A DNA stretch of 64,000 nucleotides, taken from assembly GCA_035948315.1 (NCBI GenBank), contig DASZJG010000073.1, forward strand, positions 1-64,000. Reading direction: 5' to 3'. This document shows, in pieces, positions 41,510 through 49,730 of the stretch. Numbering within the stretch: the stretch's first letter is position 1; every line of letters begins with the position of its first letter. A model generated the notes under the pieces. It did no database searches. It worked only from the letters and a program-made list of their open reading frames with translations, and had not been told where the DNA came from. The position numbers were made by a program, and so were the translations under genes. This stretch comes from CAJCJE01 sp035948315 (GTDB lineage Bacteria; Actinomycetota; Actinomycetes; Mycobacteriales; Pseudonocardiaceae).

Positions 41510-43936
41510 TCAGGCGGCGACGGTGTAGTCACCGGCGGCCGCACGGGCCGTTTCGGCCGGCTGTAGTGCCAGCTCCAGCACCTCGCGCACGTCCGAGAGC
41601 GGATGCACGTCGAGCTGCTTGAGCACTTCCTCCGGCACGTCCTCCAGGTCCGGCTCGTTGCGGGCCGGGATGATCACCGTGGTGATACCGGCGCGGTGCG
41701 CGGCGAGCAGCTTCTGCTTCACCCCACCGATCGGCAGCACCCGTCCGGTCAGCGACACCTCACCGGTCATCGCCACGTCCGAGCGGACCGGCCGGCCGGA
41801 GAGCAGCGAGGCGAGCGAGGTGGTCATCGTCACACCGGCACTGGGCCCGTCCTTGGGCACCGCGCCGGCCGGGACGTGCAGGTGCACGCCGCGGTCCTTC
41901 AGGTCGCCGACCGGCAGTTCCAGTTCGGCGCCGTGGGAACGCAGGAAGGACAACGCGATCTGCGCGGACTCCTTCATCACGTCGCCCAGCTGACCGGTCA
42001 GGGTCAGGCCGGTCGCCCCGGTCTCCGGGTCGGACAGCGACGCCTCGATGAACAGCACGTCACCGCCTGCCCCGGTCACCGCGAGGCCGGTCGCCACACC
42101 GGGCAGCGAGGTGCGCTCGGCGGATTCCGGCGTGTGCCTCGGCTGGCCCAGGTAGTCCTTGAGCCTGGCGTCGTCCACCGTCACCGGCAGCGTCACCTTC
42201 TCCATGGCCACGTCGGTCGCGACCTTGCGCAGCACCCGCGCGATGGCCCGCTCCAGGTTGCGGACACCCGCCTCCCTGGTGTATTCGGCGGCCAGCTTGC
42301 GCAGCACCGAATCGGTCAGCTGGACGTCCTCTGTGGACATCCCGGCCCGGTCGATCTGGCGCGGCAGCAGGTGATCCGAGGCGATGACGACCTTCTCGTT
42401 CTCGGTGTAGCCATCCAGCGTGACCAGTTCCATCCGGTCCAGCAGCGGGCCGGGGATGGAGTCCAGCACGTTGGCCGTGGCCAGGAAGACCACATCGGAC
42501 AGATCCAGTTCGACTTCCAGGTAGTGGTCCCGGAAGGTGTGGTTCTGCGCCGGGTCGAGGACTTCCAGCAGCGCGGCGGTCGGGTCGCCCCGGTAGTCCG
42601 CGCCGACCTTGTCGACCTCGTCCAGCAGCACGACCGGGTTCATCGAGCCTGCTTCGGAGATGGCCCGCACGATCCGGCCGGGCAGCGCGCCGACGTAGGT
42701 GCGCCGGTGACCACGGATCTCCGCCTCGTCCCGGATGCCACCGAGCGCGACGCGGACGAACTTGCGGCCCATGGCCCGCGCGACCGACTCACCCAGCGAG
42801 GTCTTGCCCACGCCGGGCGGACCGACCAGGGCCAGCACGGCACCGCTGCGCCGCCCACCGACCACGCCCTTACCGGCGTCCGAACGCCGCTTGCGCACGG
42901 CCAGGTACTCGATGATCCGGTCCTTCACGTCGGACAGGCCGGCGTGATCGGCGTCCAGGATGGCGCGGGCGCCGGGAATGTCGTAGGTGTCCTCGGTGCG
43001 CTCGTTCCACGGCAGCTCCAGCACCGTGTCCAGCCAGGTGCGGATCCAGCCGACCTCGGGCGACTGCTCGGACGTCCGCTCCAGCTTGTCCACTTCGGAC
43101 AGAGCGGCTTCCCTGACCTTCTCGGGCAGGTCGGCCTCTTCGACGCGGGCGCGGTAGTCCTGCTCCTCGGTCGCGGGCTTGCCGTCCAGGTCGGCCAGTT
43201 CCTTGCGGATGGCGGCCAGCTGCTGGCGCAGCAGGAATTCGCGCTGCTGCTTCTCCATGCCCTCCTGGACGTCCTTGCGGATCGTCTCGTTCACGTCCAG
43301 CTCGGCGAGGTGTTCCTTGGCCCAGTTCAGCGCCTTGTTCAGCCGCTCGGCGACGTCGACCGTCTCCAGCAGGGTGATCTTCTGCTCGGTGGTCAGGTAG
43401 GGCGCGTAGCCGGCGAGGTCGGCCAGCGCGGACGGGTCGTCGATGCCCTGCACGCCGTCGACCATCTGCCAGGCACCCCGCTGCTGCAGGATCGAGGACA
43501 GGATCGCCTTGTACTCGCGCATCGCATCGGAGAGGTCCGCGGTCGGCGTGATGTCGTCGAGGGTGGTGGCTTCCACCCAGAGTGCGGCACCCGGTCCGGT
43601 CGTCGCGGAACCGACCCGGACGCGCTTGACGCCGCGCACCACGACGACCTTCTGGCCGCCGCGAATCCGGCCGATCTGCTCCACGACGCCGACCGTGCCG
43701 ATCGAGCTGTAGCGTCCGTCACGCCGAGGCACCAACAGCACGCGTGCGTTGTCGGCTTCCGGTTTGACCGAACGAATTCCCGAACCGGCGGACGACGAGC
43801 GCTCGGCACTGGCGGCCTGAGCTGCGTCCACGGCGGTCCGGACATCGGCGTCGGAGAAGTCCAGCGGCACGACCACTCCGGGCAGTACCACCTCGTCATC
43901 CAGCGCCAGGATAGGGAGCACCAGTTCTTGGCTCAT
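41510..43936 (-). CDS. lon: ATP-dependent protease Lon
   Basis: The product is 808 residues, full length. It has the N-terminal LON substrate domain (LPILALDDEVVLPGVVVPLD), a coiled region, the AAA+ module with LVGPPGVGKTSLGESVARAM (Walker A) and VVLLDEVDKVG (Walker B), and the protease domain with the Ser of PKDGPSAGVTM and the Lys of GGVKQKLLAAHRAG. It degrades damaged and regulatory proteins in the cytosol. A near-perfect HspR operator (HAIR) lies 28 bp upstream, so heat-shock control is likely. The gene is monocistronic. Confidence 0.97.
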   Translation of the reverse strand: MSQELVLPILALDDEVVLPGVVVPLDFSDADVRTAVDAAQAASAERSSSAGSGIRSVKPEADNARVLLVPRRDGRYSSIGTVGVVEQIGRIRGGQKVVVVRGVKRVRVGSATTGPGAALWVEATTLDDITPTADLSDAMREYKAILSSILQQRGAWQMVDGVQGIDDPSALADLAGYAPYLTTEQKITLLETVDVAERLNKALNWAKEHLAELDVNETIRKDVQEGMEKQQREFLLRQQLAAIRKELADLDGKPATEEQDYRARVEEADLPEKVREAALSEVDKLERTSEQSPEVGWIRTWLDTVLELPWNERTEDTYDIPGARAILDADHAGLSDVKDRIIEYLAVRKRRSDAGKGVVGGRRSGAVLALVGPPGVGKTSLGESVARAMGRKFVRVALGGIRDEAEIRGHRRTYVGALPGRIVRAISEAGSMNPVVLLDEVDKVGADYRGDPTAALLEVLDPAQNHTFRDHYLEVELDLSDVVFLATANVLDSIPGPLLDRMELVTLDGYTENEKVVIASDHLLPRQIDRAGMSTEDVQLTDSVLRKLAAEYTREAGVRNLERAIARVLRKVATDVAMEKVTLPVTVDDARLKDYLGQPRHTPESAERTSLPGVATGLAVTGAGGDVLFIEASLSDPETGATGLTLTGQLGDVMKESAQIALSFLRSHGAELELPVGDLKDRGVHLHVPAGAVPKDGPSAGVTMTTSLASLLSGRPVRSDVAMTGEVSLTGRVLPIGGVKQKLLAAHRAGITTVIIPARNEPDLEDVPEEVLKQLDVHPLSDVREVLELALQPAETARAAAGDYTVAA

Positions 43937-43963
43937 GTCCCGTCATCTACCCTTCGGAGGAAG

Positions 43964-43982
43964 TTGAGTTCATGTGGCTCAA
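43964..43982. promoter_or_regulatory. HAIR-type (HspR) operator upstream of lon
   Basis: TTGAGT-N7-GCTCAA differs by one base from the core of the HspR-associated inverted repeat CTTGAGT-N7-ACTCAAG. HspR is known to repress lon in Streptomyces. Confidence 0.6.
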
Positions 43983-44020
43983 CCATCCTGAGCGCGGGTT
44001 TGTTTCCGACGGGCGTTCGC

Positions 44021-44596
44021 TCAGAGCGATACGCTGTTTTCCCTGGTAGCGGCCTTGGCGAGCGACTGAGCTGCCCGTCGCGCGCGATCGGCGAGGGCCG
44101 GGTCGCCGGCGATGGCCGCGCCGGTCGAGGAGCCCACGAGCAGCAGCCACAGCTGGTCGGTCAGCTCCTCGGGGTCGGTCACGTCCAGTTCAGCGACCAG
44201 GCCCGCGAGAAATTCCCGGACCGCGGCATGGTGCGCGCGCACCACGTCCGCTATGCCCGGTTCGGTGCTGCCCAGCTCGCCGAAGGAGTTGACGAACGCA
44301 CAGCCGCGGAAGCCCGGCTCGGCGAACCACTCGCGCAACCAGTCGAAGACGGCGGGGATCGGGTCGTCGGGGTGATCCGCGACATACTCGGCCAGTCGCG
44401 CGCGCCAGCGGCCGTCGCGCCGGCGCAGGTACGCCTCGACGATCTGCTGCTTGGCCGGAAACACCTGGTAGAGCCGCTTGAGCGAGATCCCCGCACCGGC
44501 CCGCAGCTCGTCGATGCCGACGGCCTGGATGCCCCGCTCGTAGAACAGCTCCTCGGCGGCGTCCAGCAGTTTCACCCTGGCCTCGTCGACGTCCAC
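44021..44596 (-). CDS. TetR-family transcriptional regulator
   Basis: I chose GTG 44596 (191 residues) because GGGAG lies 5 nt upstream; GTG 44608 is also in frame. The helix-turn-helix is LLDAAEELFYERGIQAVGIDELRAGAGISLKRLYQVFPAKQ. It resembles AcuR/NemR-like regulators of small reactive molecules. It is divergent from a DUF1348 gene with two palindromes between them. Confidence 0.9.
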   Translation of the reverse strand: MDVDEARVKLLDAAEELFYERGIQAVGIDELRAGAGISLKRLYQVFPAKQQIVEAYLRRRDGRWRARLAEYVADHPDDPIPAVFDWLREWFAEPGFRGCAFVNSFGELGSTEPGIADVVRAHHAAVREFLAGLVAELDVTDPEELTDQLWLLLVGSSTGAAIAGDPALADRARRAAQSLAKAATRENSVSL

Positions 44597-44615
44597 ACCA
44601 ACTCCCACTAGCCCT

Positions 44616-44668
44616 GAGAACGATCGTTCCCCTAGAGTAGCGCCGTACCCGGAGAACTAACGTTCTCC
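44616..44668. promoter_or_regulatory. Two TetR operators and the DUF1348 promoter
   Basis: GAGAAC-GATC-GTTCCC (44616-44631) and GGAGAAC-TAAC-GTTCTCC (44651-44668) share the form GAAC-N4-GTTC, with centres 36 bp apart. The second ends just before TATCTT (44670-44675), a likely -10 box for the plus-strand gene, so binding would block it. Confidence 0.6.
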
Positions 44669-44691
44669 GTATCTTATGCAGAGGAGTTCAG

Positions 44692-45150
44692 ATGGCACCC
44701 AGGCCGCCCTTGCCACCGTTCGACGAGGAATCCGCCCTGCTCAAGGTGCAGGCCGCGGAGGACGCCTGGAACACCCGCGATCCCGAGCGCGTCGCGCTCG
44801 CCTACACCGAGGACTCGGTCTGGCGAAACCGCGACCAGTACGTCACCGGCCGCGCCGACATCATCCGGTTCCTCACCGCCAAGTGGGAGCGCGAACTGGA
44901 CTACGCGCTGCGCAAGAACCTCTGGGGCTTTCGCGGCAACCGGATGGCCGTGCGCTTCCAGTACGAGTCGCACAACGCCGAGGGCCAGTGGTTCCGCAGC
45001 TACGGCAACGAACTCTGGGAGTTCGACGACAACGGCCTGATGCGCCGCCGCGAGGCCAGCATCAACGACGTGCCGATCACCGAGGCGCAGCGGCGTATCT
45101 TCGGCCCGCGCCCGGATTCCGAGCGTGGCAGGCAGAATCCGGTGTTCTGA
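44692..45150 (+). CDS. DUF1348 / NTF2-like protein
   Basis: The product is 152 residues with GAGGAG before its ATG. FDEESALLKVQAAEDAWNTRDPERVALAYT and SVWRNRDQYVTGRADIIRFL are typical of DUF1348 (SnoaL-like fold), followed by the WFRSYGNELWEFDDNGLMRRREASIND stretch. Proteins of this type are often induced by reactive or toxic small molecules; their reaction is unknown. The divergent TetR gene and the operators suggest inducible expression. The stop touches the stop of the convergent GH27 gene. Confidence 0.85.
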   Translation: MAPRPPLPPFDEESALLKVQAAEDAWNTRDPERVALAYTEDSVWRNRDQYVTGRADIIRFLTAKWERELDYALRKNLWGFRGNRMAVRFQYESHNAEGQWFRSYGNELWEFDDNGLMRRREASINDVPITEAQRRIFGPRPDSERGRQNPVF

Positions 45151-46449
45151 TCAGCCGATCTTGATCAGCCGCGAGCCGTGCGGCGGCACGTTCGACGCGG
45201 TCCAGCTGCCGTTGAAGGTGCCGAGATCGGACTGGGCGTCCACGTCGCGCACGTCCTGCGAGCCGGACACGCCGACACTGTTCCAGTCGACCGTGATGTC
45301 CGTGCCGCTCGAACCCATGTTGTAGACGGCGACATACGTGCTCGACCCGATGACCTTCGTCCAGACCTGCGCGTTCCCGCCGGTCACCTGGCTCGGGTTG
45401 ACGCTGGACTGGTCGACCGCGATCACTTCCGGGTTGCTCAGGATCGAGATCGCCTTGCTGTCCATGAAGTAGATGTCGCCGCCGACGTAGAGCGGAGCCG
45501 AGGCCATCGACCAGAAGTTCATCACCGACTGGCGCTCGTCGTCGTTGAGCCCGTCCTGCACGCCGGAGCCGGTGTTGTTGTTGATCGGCATCGAGTCCAG
45601 ATCGGGCCGATAGCTGCCGTTGACGTGCGAGAGCCACTGCGGCAGGTCGTTCCAGCGGGCGCTGACCGAGCTGTTCCAACTGGACACGGTGTCGCAGTAG
45701 CACTCGACATCGGTGTCGACGCGGACGCTGTTCGCGTAGGGCGCGAGGCCGTCAGCGGCGGAGATGTCGACCGGCCACGCGCTCGCGGTCAGCCACATCT
45801 GCCGGCCCGATTGGTCGATCGCCTGCGAGAACGCCTGAATGTCGGGGATGTTGTCCGCGGTCACGCCGTCGACCTTGATCATGTCGACGCCCCAGGAGGC
45901 GAACTGGTTCACGATCGAGTCGATGTAGGTCTGCGCGCACGGGTTCGAGTAGTCGATCTTCCAGTTGCTGCCCCACTTGTTGGTCGGGGTCAGCGGTTGC
46001 ACCGCGATCTGCTGCGTCGTGCAGCTGGTGCCGACGATCGGATCGTTGTCGTTGTACACGGTCTGCGAGAGGCCCGCCGTCTCGTAGAGCCCCATCAACA
46101 GGCCGTCGTTGTGGATGTAGGAGGCCATATAGGCCATCCCGTCCGGGAAACGGCTGGTGTCCGCGCTCGGGATGCCGTTGCCGTCGGTGCCGTTGGACCA
46201 GAACGAGTCGATGTCCACGTACTGGTAGCCGGCCGATTTGAGCTTGGTGCTCAGCGCGTCGGCGGCGTTGCGGATGTTGCCCTCGTTGAGCCAGTTGGTG
46301 CCGTAGTTGGGATGCGTGCTGGACTCGACGCTCCAGCTGCTCCATCCCATCAGCGGCCCGTTGAACGCGCTACGCGCTTGCGCTTCGGGCGCGGATACCA
46401 GGCTCAGCCCCAGGACACCGACGGCCAGGGCAACGATCGTTCGCAGCAC
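45151..46449 (-). CDS. Secreted GH27 alpha-galactosidase (or related glycosidase)
   Basis: From GTG 46449 the product is 432 residues with a signal peptide (LRTIVALAVGVLGLSLVSAP, cut near EAQA). The barrel shows PLMGWSSWSVESS, YQYVDIDSFWS, WGVDMIKVDGV (nucleophile Asp194) and RVDTD with the acid/base Asp247, as in GH27. A beta-sandwich domain follows. A GTG at 46500 is in frame, but it would leave 13 bp to the divergent gene and no room for promoters; TACGGT lies 6 nt before GTG 46449. It probably releases terminal alpha-galactose outside the cell. The family also contains N-acetylgalactosaminidases and isomaltodextranases. Confidence 0.88.
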   Translation of the reverse strand: MLRTIVALAVGVLGLSLVSAPEAQARSAFNGPLMGWSSWSVESSTHPNYGTNWLNEGNIRNAADALSTKLKSAGYQYVDIDSFWSNGTDGNGIPSADTSRFPDGMAYMASYIHNDGLLMGLYETAGLSQTVYNDNDPIVGTSCTTQQIAVQPLTPTNKWGSNWKIDYSNPCAQTYIDSIVNQFASWGVDMIKVDGVTADNIPDIQAFSQAIDQSGRQMWLTASAWPVDISAADGLAPYANSVRVDTDVECYCDTVSSWNSSVSARWNDLPQWLSHVNGSYRPDLDSMPINNNTGSGVQDGLNDDERQSVMNFWSMASAPLYVGGDIYFMDSKAISILSNPEVIAVDQSSVNPSQVTGGNAQVWTKVIGSSTYVAVYNMGSSGTDITVDWNSVGVSGSQDVRDVDAQSDLGTFNGSWTASNVPPHGSRLIKIG

Positions 46450-46455
46450 CAGGCA

Positions 46456-46518
46456 ACCGTAGGTCGGGCGCGGTGAATCGCTCAAGATTTGACCGTTCAC
46501 AGCGCCTCACGGAATGCT
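46456..46518. promoter_or_regulatory. Back-to-back leaderless promoters, GH27 / RpiB-like
   Basis: Minus strand: TTGAGC (46485-46480), 18 bp, TACGGT (46461-46456), 6 nt, GTG. Plus strand: TTGACC (46489-46494), 18 bp, AATGCT (46513-46518), 7 nt, GTG. The two -35 boxes are 3 bp apart and form TCAA-GAT-TTGA, a symmetric site where one regulator could control both genes. Confidence 0.55.
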
Positions 46519-46525
46519 CGTTCAC

Positions 46526-46936
46526 GTGAAGATCGCCTTTGGCGCGGACGACGACAACGAGTGCGTGCGCGCGGTCGTCGAGCACCTGCGCACCGTTGCC
46601 GAGCTGGAGATCTGCGCCGACACGCCGTGGCACGAGTTCGCCCGCGAGGTCGGCAGGCGGGTCGCGGACGGCGACGTCGAGTTCGGCATCGTCATGTGCT
46701 GGACCGGCACCGGCGTGTCGATCGCGGCGAACAAGGTCCCCGGCGTCCGCGCTGCGCTGGCCTGGGAGCCGTGGATCGCCGAGCACGCGCGCCGCTGGAA
46801 CGACGCGAACGTGCTCGCGATGAGCCTCAAACGACTCGCCCCGGACGTCGCCGTGGACTGCGTCCGGGCCTTCCTGTCGGTGGAAGCGGAAGACCCGGAC
46901 GAGACCGCGAACATCGACGCGATCCGCAGGCTCTGA
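46526..46936 (+). CDS. RpiB/LacAB-family sugar-phosphate isomerase
   Basis: From GTG 46526 the product is 136 residues; an ATG 12 bp earlier is also in frame. KIAFGADDDNECV at the N-terminus and GIVMCWTGTGVSIAANKVPG, with the catalytic Cys, are the RpiB family marks (usually GILVCGTGIGMSIAANK). Members interconvert ribose-5-P/ribulose-5-P, or galactose-6-P/tagatose-6-P as LacAB. The divergent GH27 galactosidase and a shared promoter region make a galactose-related isomerase a reasonable guess. The CWTG in place of CGTG is unusual. Confidence 0.8.
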   Translation: MKIAFGADDDNECVRAVVEHLRTVAELEICADTPWHEFAREVGRRVADGDVEFGIVMCWTGTGVSIAANKVPGVRAALAWEPWIAEHARRWNDANVLAMSLKRLAPDVAVDCVRAFLSVEAEDPDETANIDAIRRL

Positions 46937-46962
46937 CCGCGCTGGCTCTGGCTGCTCTGAGG

Positions 46963-48054
46963 TCAGTCGGCGAGCACCAGCACCGGGTCCGGCCCGTACA
47001 GCGGACGGACGCGGCGGCCGGGGGTGAACTCCTCGGCGAGGCCGCTGGCCAGGTCGGCGTGCAGTTCGGTGCCATCGGTGAGCAGCGAGGTCACCCGGGT
47101 CACCGCGCCCCGGAAACTGACCCGGACGACCGTCGCCGGGCCCGCGTCGTCCACGGCCAGGTGCACGGTTTCCGGCCGCACCAGCGCGATCACCGAACCC
47201 GAGGACGGCGCGCCCTCGGTCGCCACCACCGGCACGACGCCGCCGACCACCTCGACCTTGCCCTCCCGCAGTTCGCCCGGAATCCGGTTCATCGAACCGA
47301 CGAACGCGGCGACGAACGGCGTGGCCGGGCGGGTGTAGATCTCGGCGGGGGTCGCGCACTGTTCGAGTTTGCCCTCGTTGAGCACGGCCACCCGGTCCGA
47401 GATGGACAGTGCCTCCTCCTGGTCGTGCGTGACGAACAGCGTGGTGATGCCCAGCCTGGTCTGTAGGCCGCGGATCTCCTCGCGCAGCTGCACCCGCACC
47501 ACGGCGTCCAAAGCGGACAGTGGCTCGTCGAGTAGCAGCACCTTGGGCTGCACGGCCAGCGCACGCGCGAGCGCGACCCGCTGCTGCTGGCCGCCGGACA
47601 TCTCGTGCGGGAACTTGGCCGCGTGCTCGGTGAGCCCGGTCAGTTCCAGCAGCTCACCGGCCCTGGTGCGACGGGCGCGGGCGCCGAGGCCGCGCAGCCG
47701 CAGGCCGAACGCGACGTTGTCCAGCGCCGAGAGGTTCGGGAACAGGCTGTAGGACTGGAACACCATGCCCATGTCGCGCTTGTGCGCCGGCACGGACGCG
47801 ATGTCCTTGTCGTCCACGAACACCTGGCCCTCGTCGGCCGCCTGCAAGCCGGCGACGATGCGCAGCGCGGTCGTCTTGCCGCAACCGGACGGGCCGAGCA
47901 GGCTGACCAGCTCTCCCGGCCCGGCCTCCAGGTCGAGACCGTCCAGCGCGAGCACGCCGCCGAAGGACCGGCGCAGTCCGCGCAGGCGCAGCGAGGAACC
48001 GGGCTGGGTGGCAACGGGCGCGGCCTGCGTGACCGGCTTGATCGAAGCTGTCAA
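46963..48054 (-). CDS. ABC transporter ATP-binding protein (with TOBE domain)
   Basis: From TTG 48054 (GGAGG upstream) the product is 363 residues. LLGPSGCGKTTALRIVAG (Walker A), MGMVFQSYSLFPNLS (Q-loop), FPHEMSGGQQQRVALARALA (signature), LLLDEPLSALDAVVR (Walker B) and LFVTHDQEEAL (H-loop) are all intact. A C-terminal TOBE domain of about 110 residues follows. This is the CUT1/PotA/FbpC class of importers. The TTG overlaps the TGA of the permease gene upstream as TTGA. It energises the two permeases encoded just before it. Confidence 0.95.
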   Translation of the reverse strand: MTASIKPVTQAAPVATQPGSSLRLRGLRRSFGGVLALDGLDLEAGPGELVSLLGPSGCGKTTALRIVAGLQAADEGQVFVDDKDIASVPAHKRDMGMVFQSYSLFPNLSALDNVAFGLRLRGLGARARRTRAGELLELTGLTEHAAKFPHEMSGGQQQRVALARALAVQPKVLLLDEPLSALDAVVRVQLREEIRGLQTRLGITTLFVTHDQEEALSISDRVAVLNEGKLEQCATPAEIYTRPATPFVAAFVGSMNRIPGELREGKVEVVGGVVPVVATEGAPSSGSVIALVRPETVHLAVDDAGPATVVRVSFRGAVTRVTSLLTDGTELHADLASGLAEEFTPGRRVRPLYGPDPVLVLAD

Positions 48055-48824
48055 CGGGGCCTCCGAGCACCGCGCTGCGCGAACAGCGACATCACCATCA
48101 ACAGAATCCAGGACACCAACAGAATCAACATCGACGCCGCCATCGCGACCTCCGGGTCCTGCTGGCCAGCCTGCACGGTCCACACCGGGAACGTGTTCAT
48201 CAGCAGCAGGTTGGCGATGGTGAACTCGCCGAGCACCATGGCCGCGGCCAGGATCGCCGAGCCGAGAATGGCCGTGCGCAGGTTCGGCACCACGACCCGC
48301 CACAGCACGGTGAACCAGTTCGCGCCCAGGTTGCGTGCCGCCTCGACCAGCGTGGCCAGCGGGATCGCGGACATGCCCGCGTCCAGCGTGCGGAACGTGA
48401 ACGGCAGCGCCAGCACCACGTATTCCAGCGCCAGCACGACCGGCGTTCCCGTGACCCACTGTGGACCGTTGCGGAACGCCACCAGCACGCCGTTGGCCAG
48501 CACCACGGCCGGGATCACCATCGGCAGCACGCAAATGCTCTCCAGCACCCGTCGCAGCCTGGGCAGCCGCAGGTGCACCCAGGCCATGGTCGGCACCATC
48601 AGCACCAGCGTGAGCACCACCGTGCCGCCGGCCAGTTCCAGCGAGGTCAGCAGGTTCTGCGTGAAGCCGTCCTGGCCGACCAGGTTCGCCCAGGTGTCGA
48701 GCGTGTGCGTGCCGTTGCGGCCGCGCAGGCTGAACTCGATCGAGGCGGCGATCGGCAGCAGGAAGAACACGGCGGCCACGAGCAGCGTGATCCAGCGCGC
48801 GATCGGATGGCGAGCGGTGCTCAT
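48051..48824 (-). CDS. ABC transporter permease 2
   Basis: The product is 257 residues with six membrane segments. The EAA loop, which docks to the ATPase, is visible as LVEAARNLGANWFTVLWRVVVPNL. It resembles PotC/PhnV/FbpB-type permeases. It overlaps the genes on both sides by 4 bp. Confidence 0.93.
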   Translation of the reverse strand: MSTARHPIARWITLLVAAVFFLLPIAASIEFSLRGRNGTHTLDTWANLVGQDGFTQNLLTSLELAGGTVVLTLVLMVPTMAWVHLRLPRLRRVLESICVLPMVIPAVVLANGVLVAFRNGPQWVTGTPVVLALEYVVLALPFTFRTLDAGMSAIPLATLVEAARNLGANWFTVLWRVVVPNLRTAILGSAILAAAMVLGEFTIANLLLMNTFPVWTVQAGQQDPEVAMAASMLILLVSWILLMVMSLFAQRGARRPR

Positions 48825-49726
48825 CGCATCCACCTGGCGGCCTTGCGCTGGGTGAGCGTGTAGCCGACCATGGCGATCGCGACGATGACGATCATGCCGA
48901 AGCCCAGCGCGTTGCCCAGGTTCTCCTGTCCGGCCGCGACATTGCCGGACATGACGTTGCCGATCTCGATCGGCACGAGGGGGATGACGCCGTTGGTCAG
49001 CGCCTGCGCGGTCGCGTAGGAGGCGAAGGCGTTGGCGAACAACAGCATCAGCGCGCCGAGCACCGGCGGCGCCAGCAACGGTCCGCCCACGTAGCGCCAG
49101 TACTGCCAGCGGCTCGCGCCCAGGTTGCGCGCGGCCTCGACCCACTGCGGGCGCAGTCCCTCGATGGCCGGGAAGATCACCAGCACCATCAGCGGGATCT
49201 GGAAGTACAGGTACACCAGGATGATGCCGCCGACGCCGAACAGGAACGAGTTGCTGACGCCGATACCGATGCCGGCCAGCCACCTGGTGATCAGGCCCTG
49301 GCCGCCGAGGGTGGCGATGAACGCGAACGCCAGCGGCACGCCGCCGAAGTAGGCGAACACGCCGGACGCGGTCGACACGGCCTGCCGCAGGAACCCGGTG
49401 GCCGGTGAGCCGGATACGGCGAACGCGACGACGAGGCCGAGCGCGCCGCCGAGGATCGCGGTCGCCGCCGAGATCAGGATGCTCTCGCCGAACGCGCCGA
49501 GATACGGATGGCTCAGCGCCGCGGTGATGTTGCCGAGAGTCGGGTGCCCGTTGTCGTCGGTGAACGCGCCCACGACCACCGCGACGGTCGGCGCACCCAG
49601 GAAGATCAGCAGATAGGCCGCGAACGGCAGCAGGCCGAGGATGTCGAGACTGCGAGTCCTCTTGACGGGAACAGCGGTGGACGCGGGAGCCGCGTCCACC
49701 ACCACCCCGATTCCGGTTTGGGTCAT
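48821..49726 (-). CDS. ABC transporter permease 1
   Basis: The product is 301 residues. After a cytoplasmic N-terminus there are six membrane segments and the EAA loop WVEAARNLGASRWQYWRYVGGPLL. It is the PotB/PhnU-like partner of the next permease, whose ATG overlaps its stop by 4 bp. Together they form the membrane channel of the importer. Confidence 0.93.
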   Translation of the reverse strand: MTQTGIGVVVDAAPASTAVPVKRTRSLDILGLLPFAAYLLIFLGAPTVAVVVGAFTDDNGHPTLGNITAALSHPYLGAFGESILISAATAILGGALGLVVAFAVSGSPATGFLRQAVSTASGVFAYFGGVPLAFAFIATLGGQGLITRWLAGIGIGVSNSFLFGVGGIILVYLYFQIPLMVLVIFPAIEGLRPQWVEAARNLGASRWQYWRYVGGPLLAPPVLGALMLLFANAFASYATAQALTNGVIPLVPIEIGNVMSGNVAAGQENLGNALGFGMIVIVAIAMVGYTLTQRKAARWMR

Positions 49727-49730
49727 GGCC

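Noticed and set aside
41603..44611. A plus-strand open frame of about 1000 codons across lon and a tetR gene
   Set aside because: It is a shadow of lon. It spans two unrelated minus-strand genes and their promoter region.
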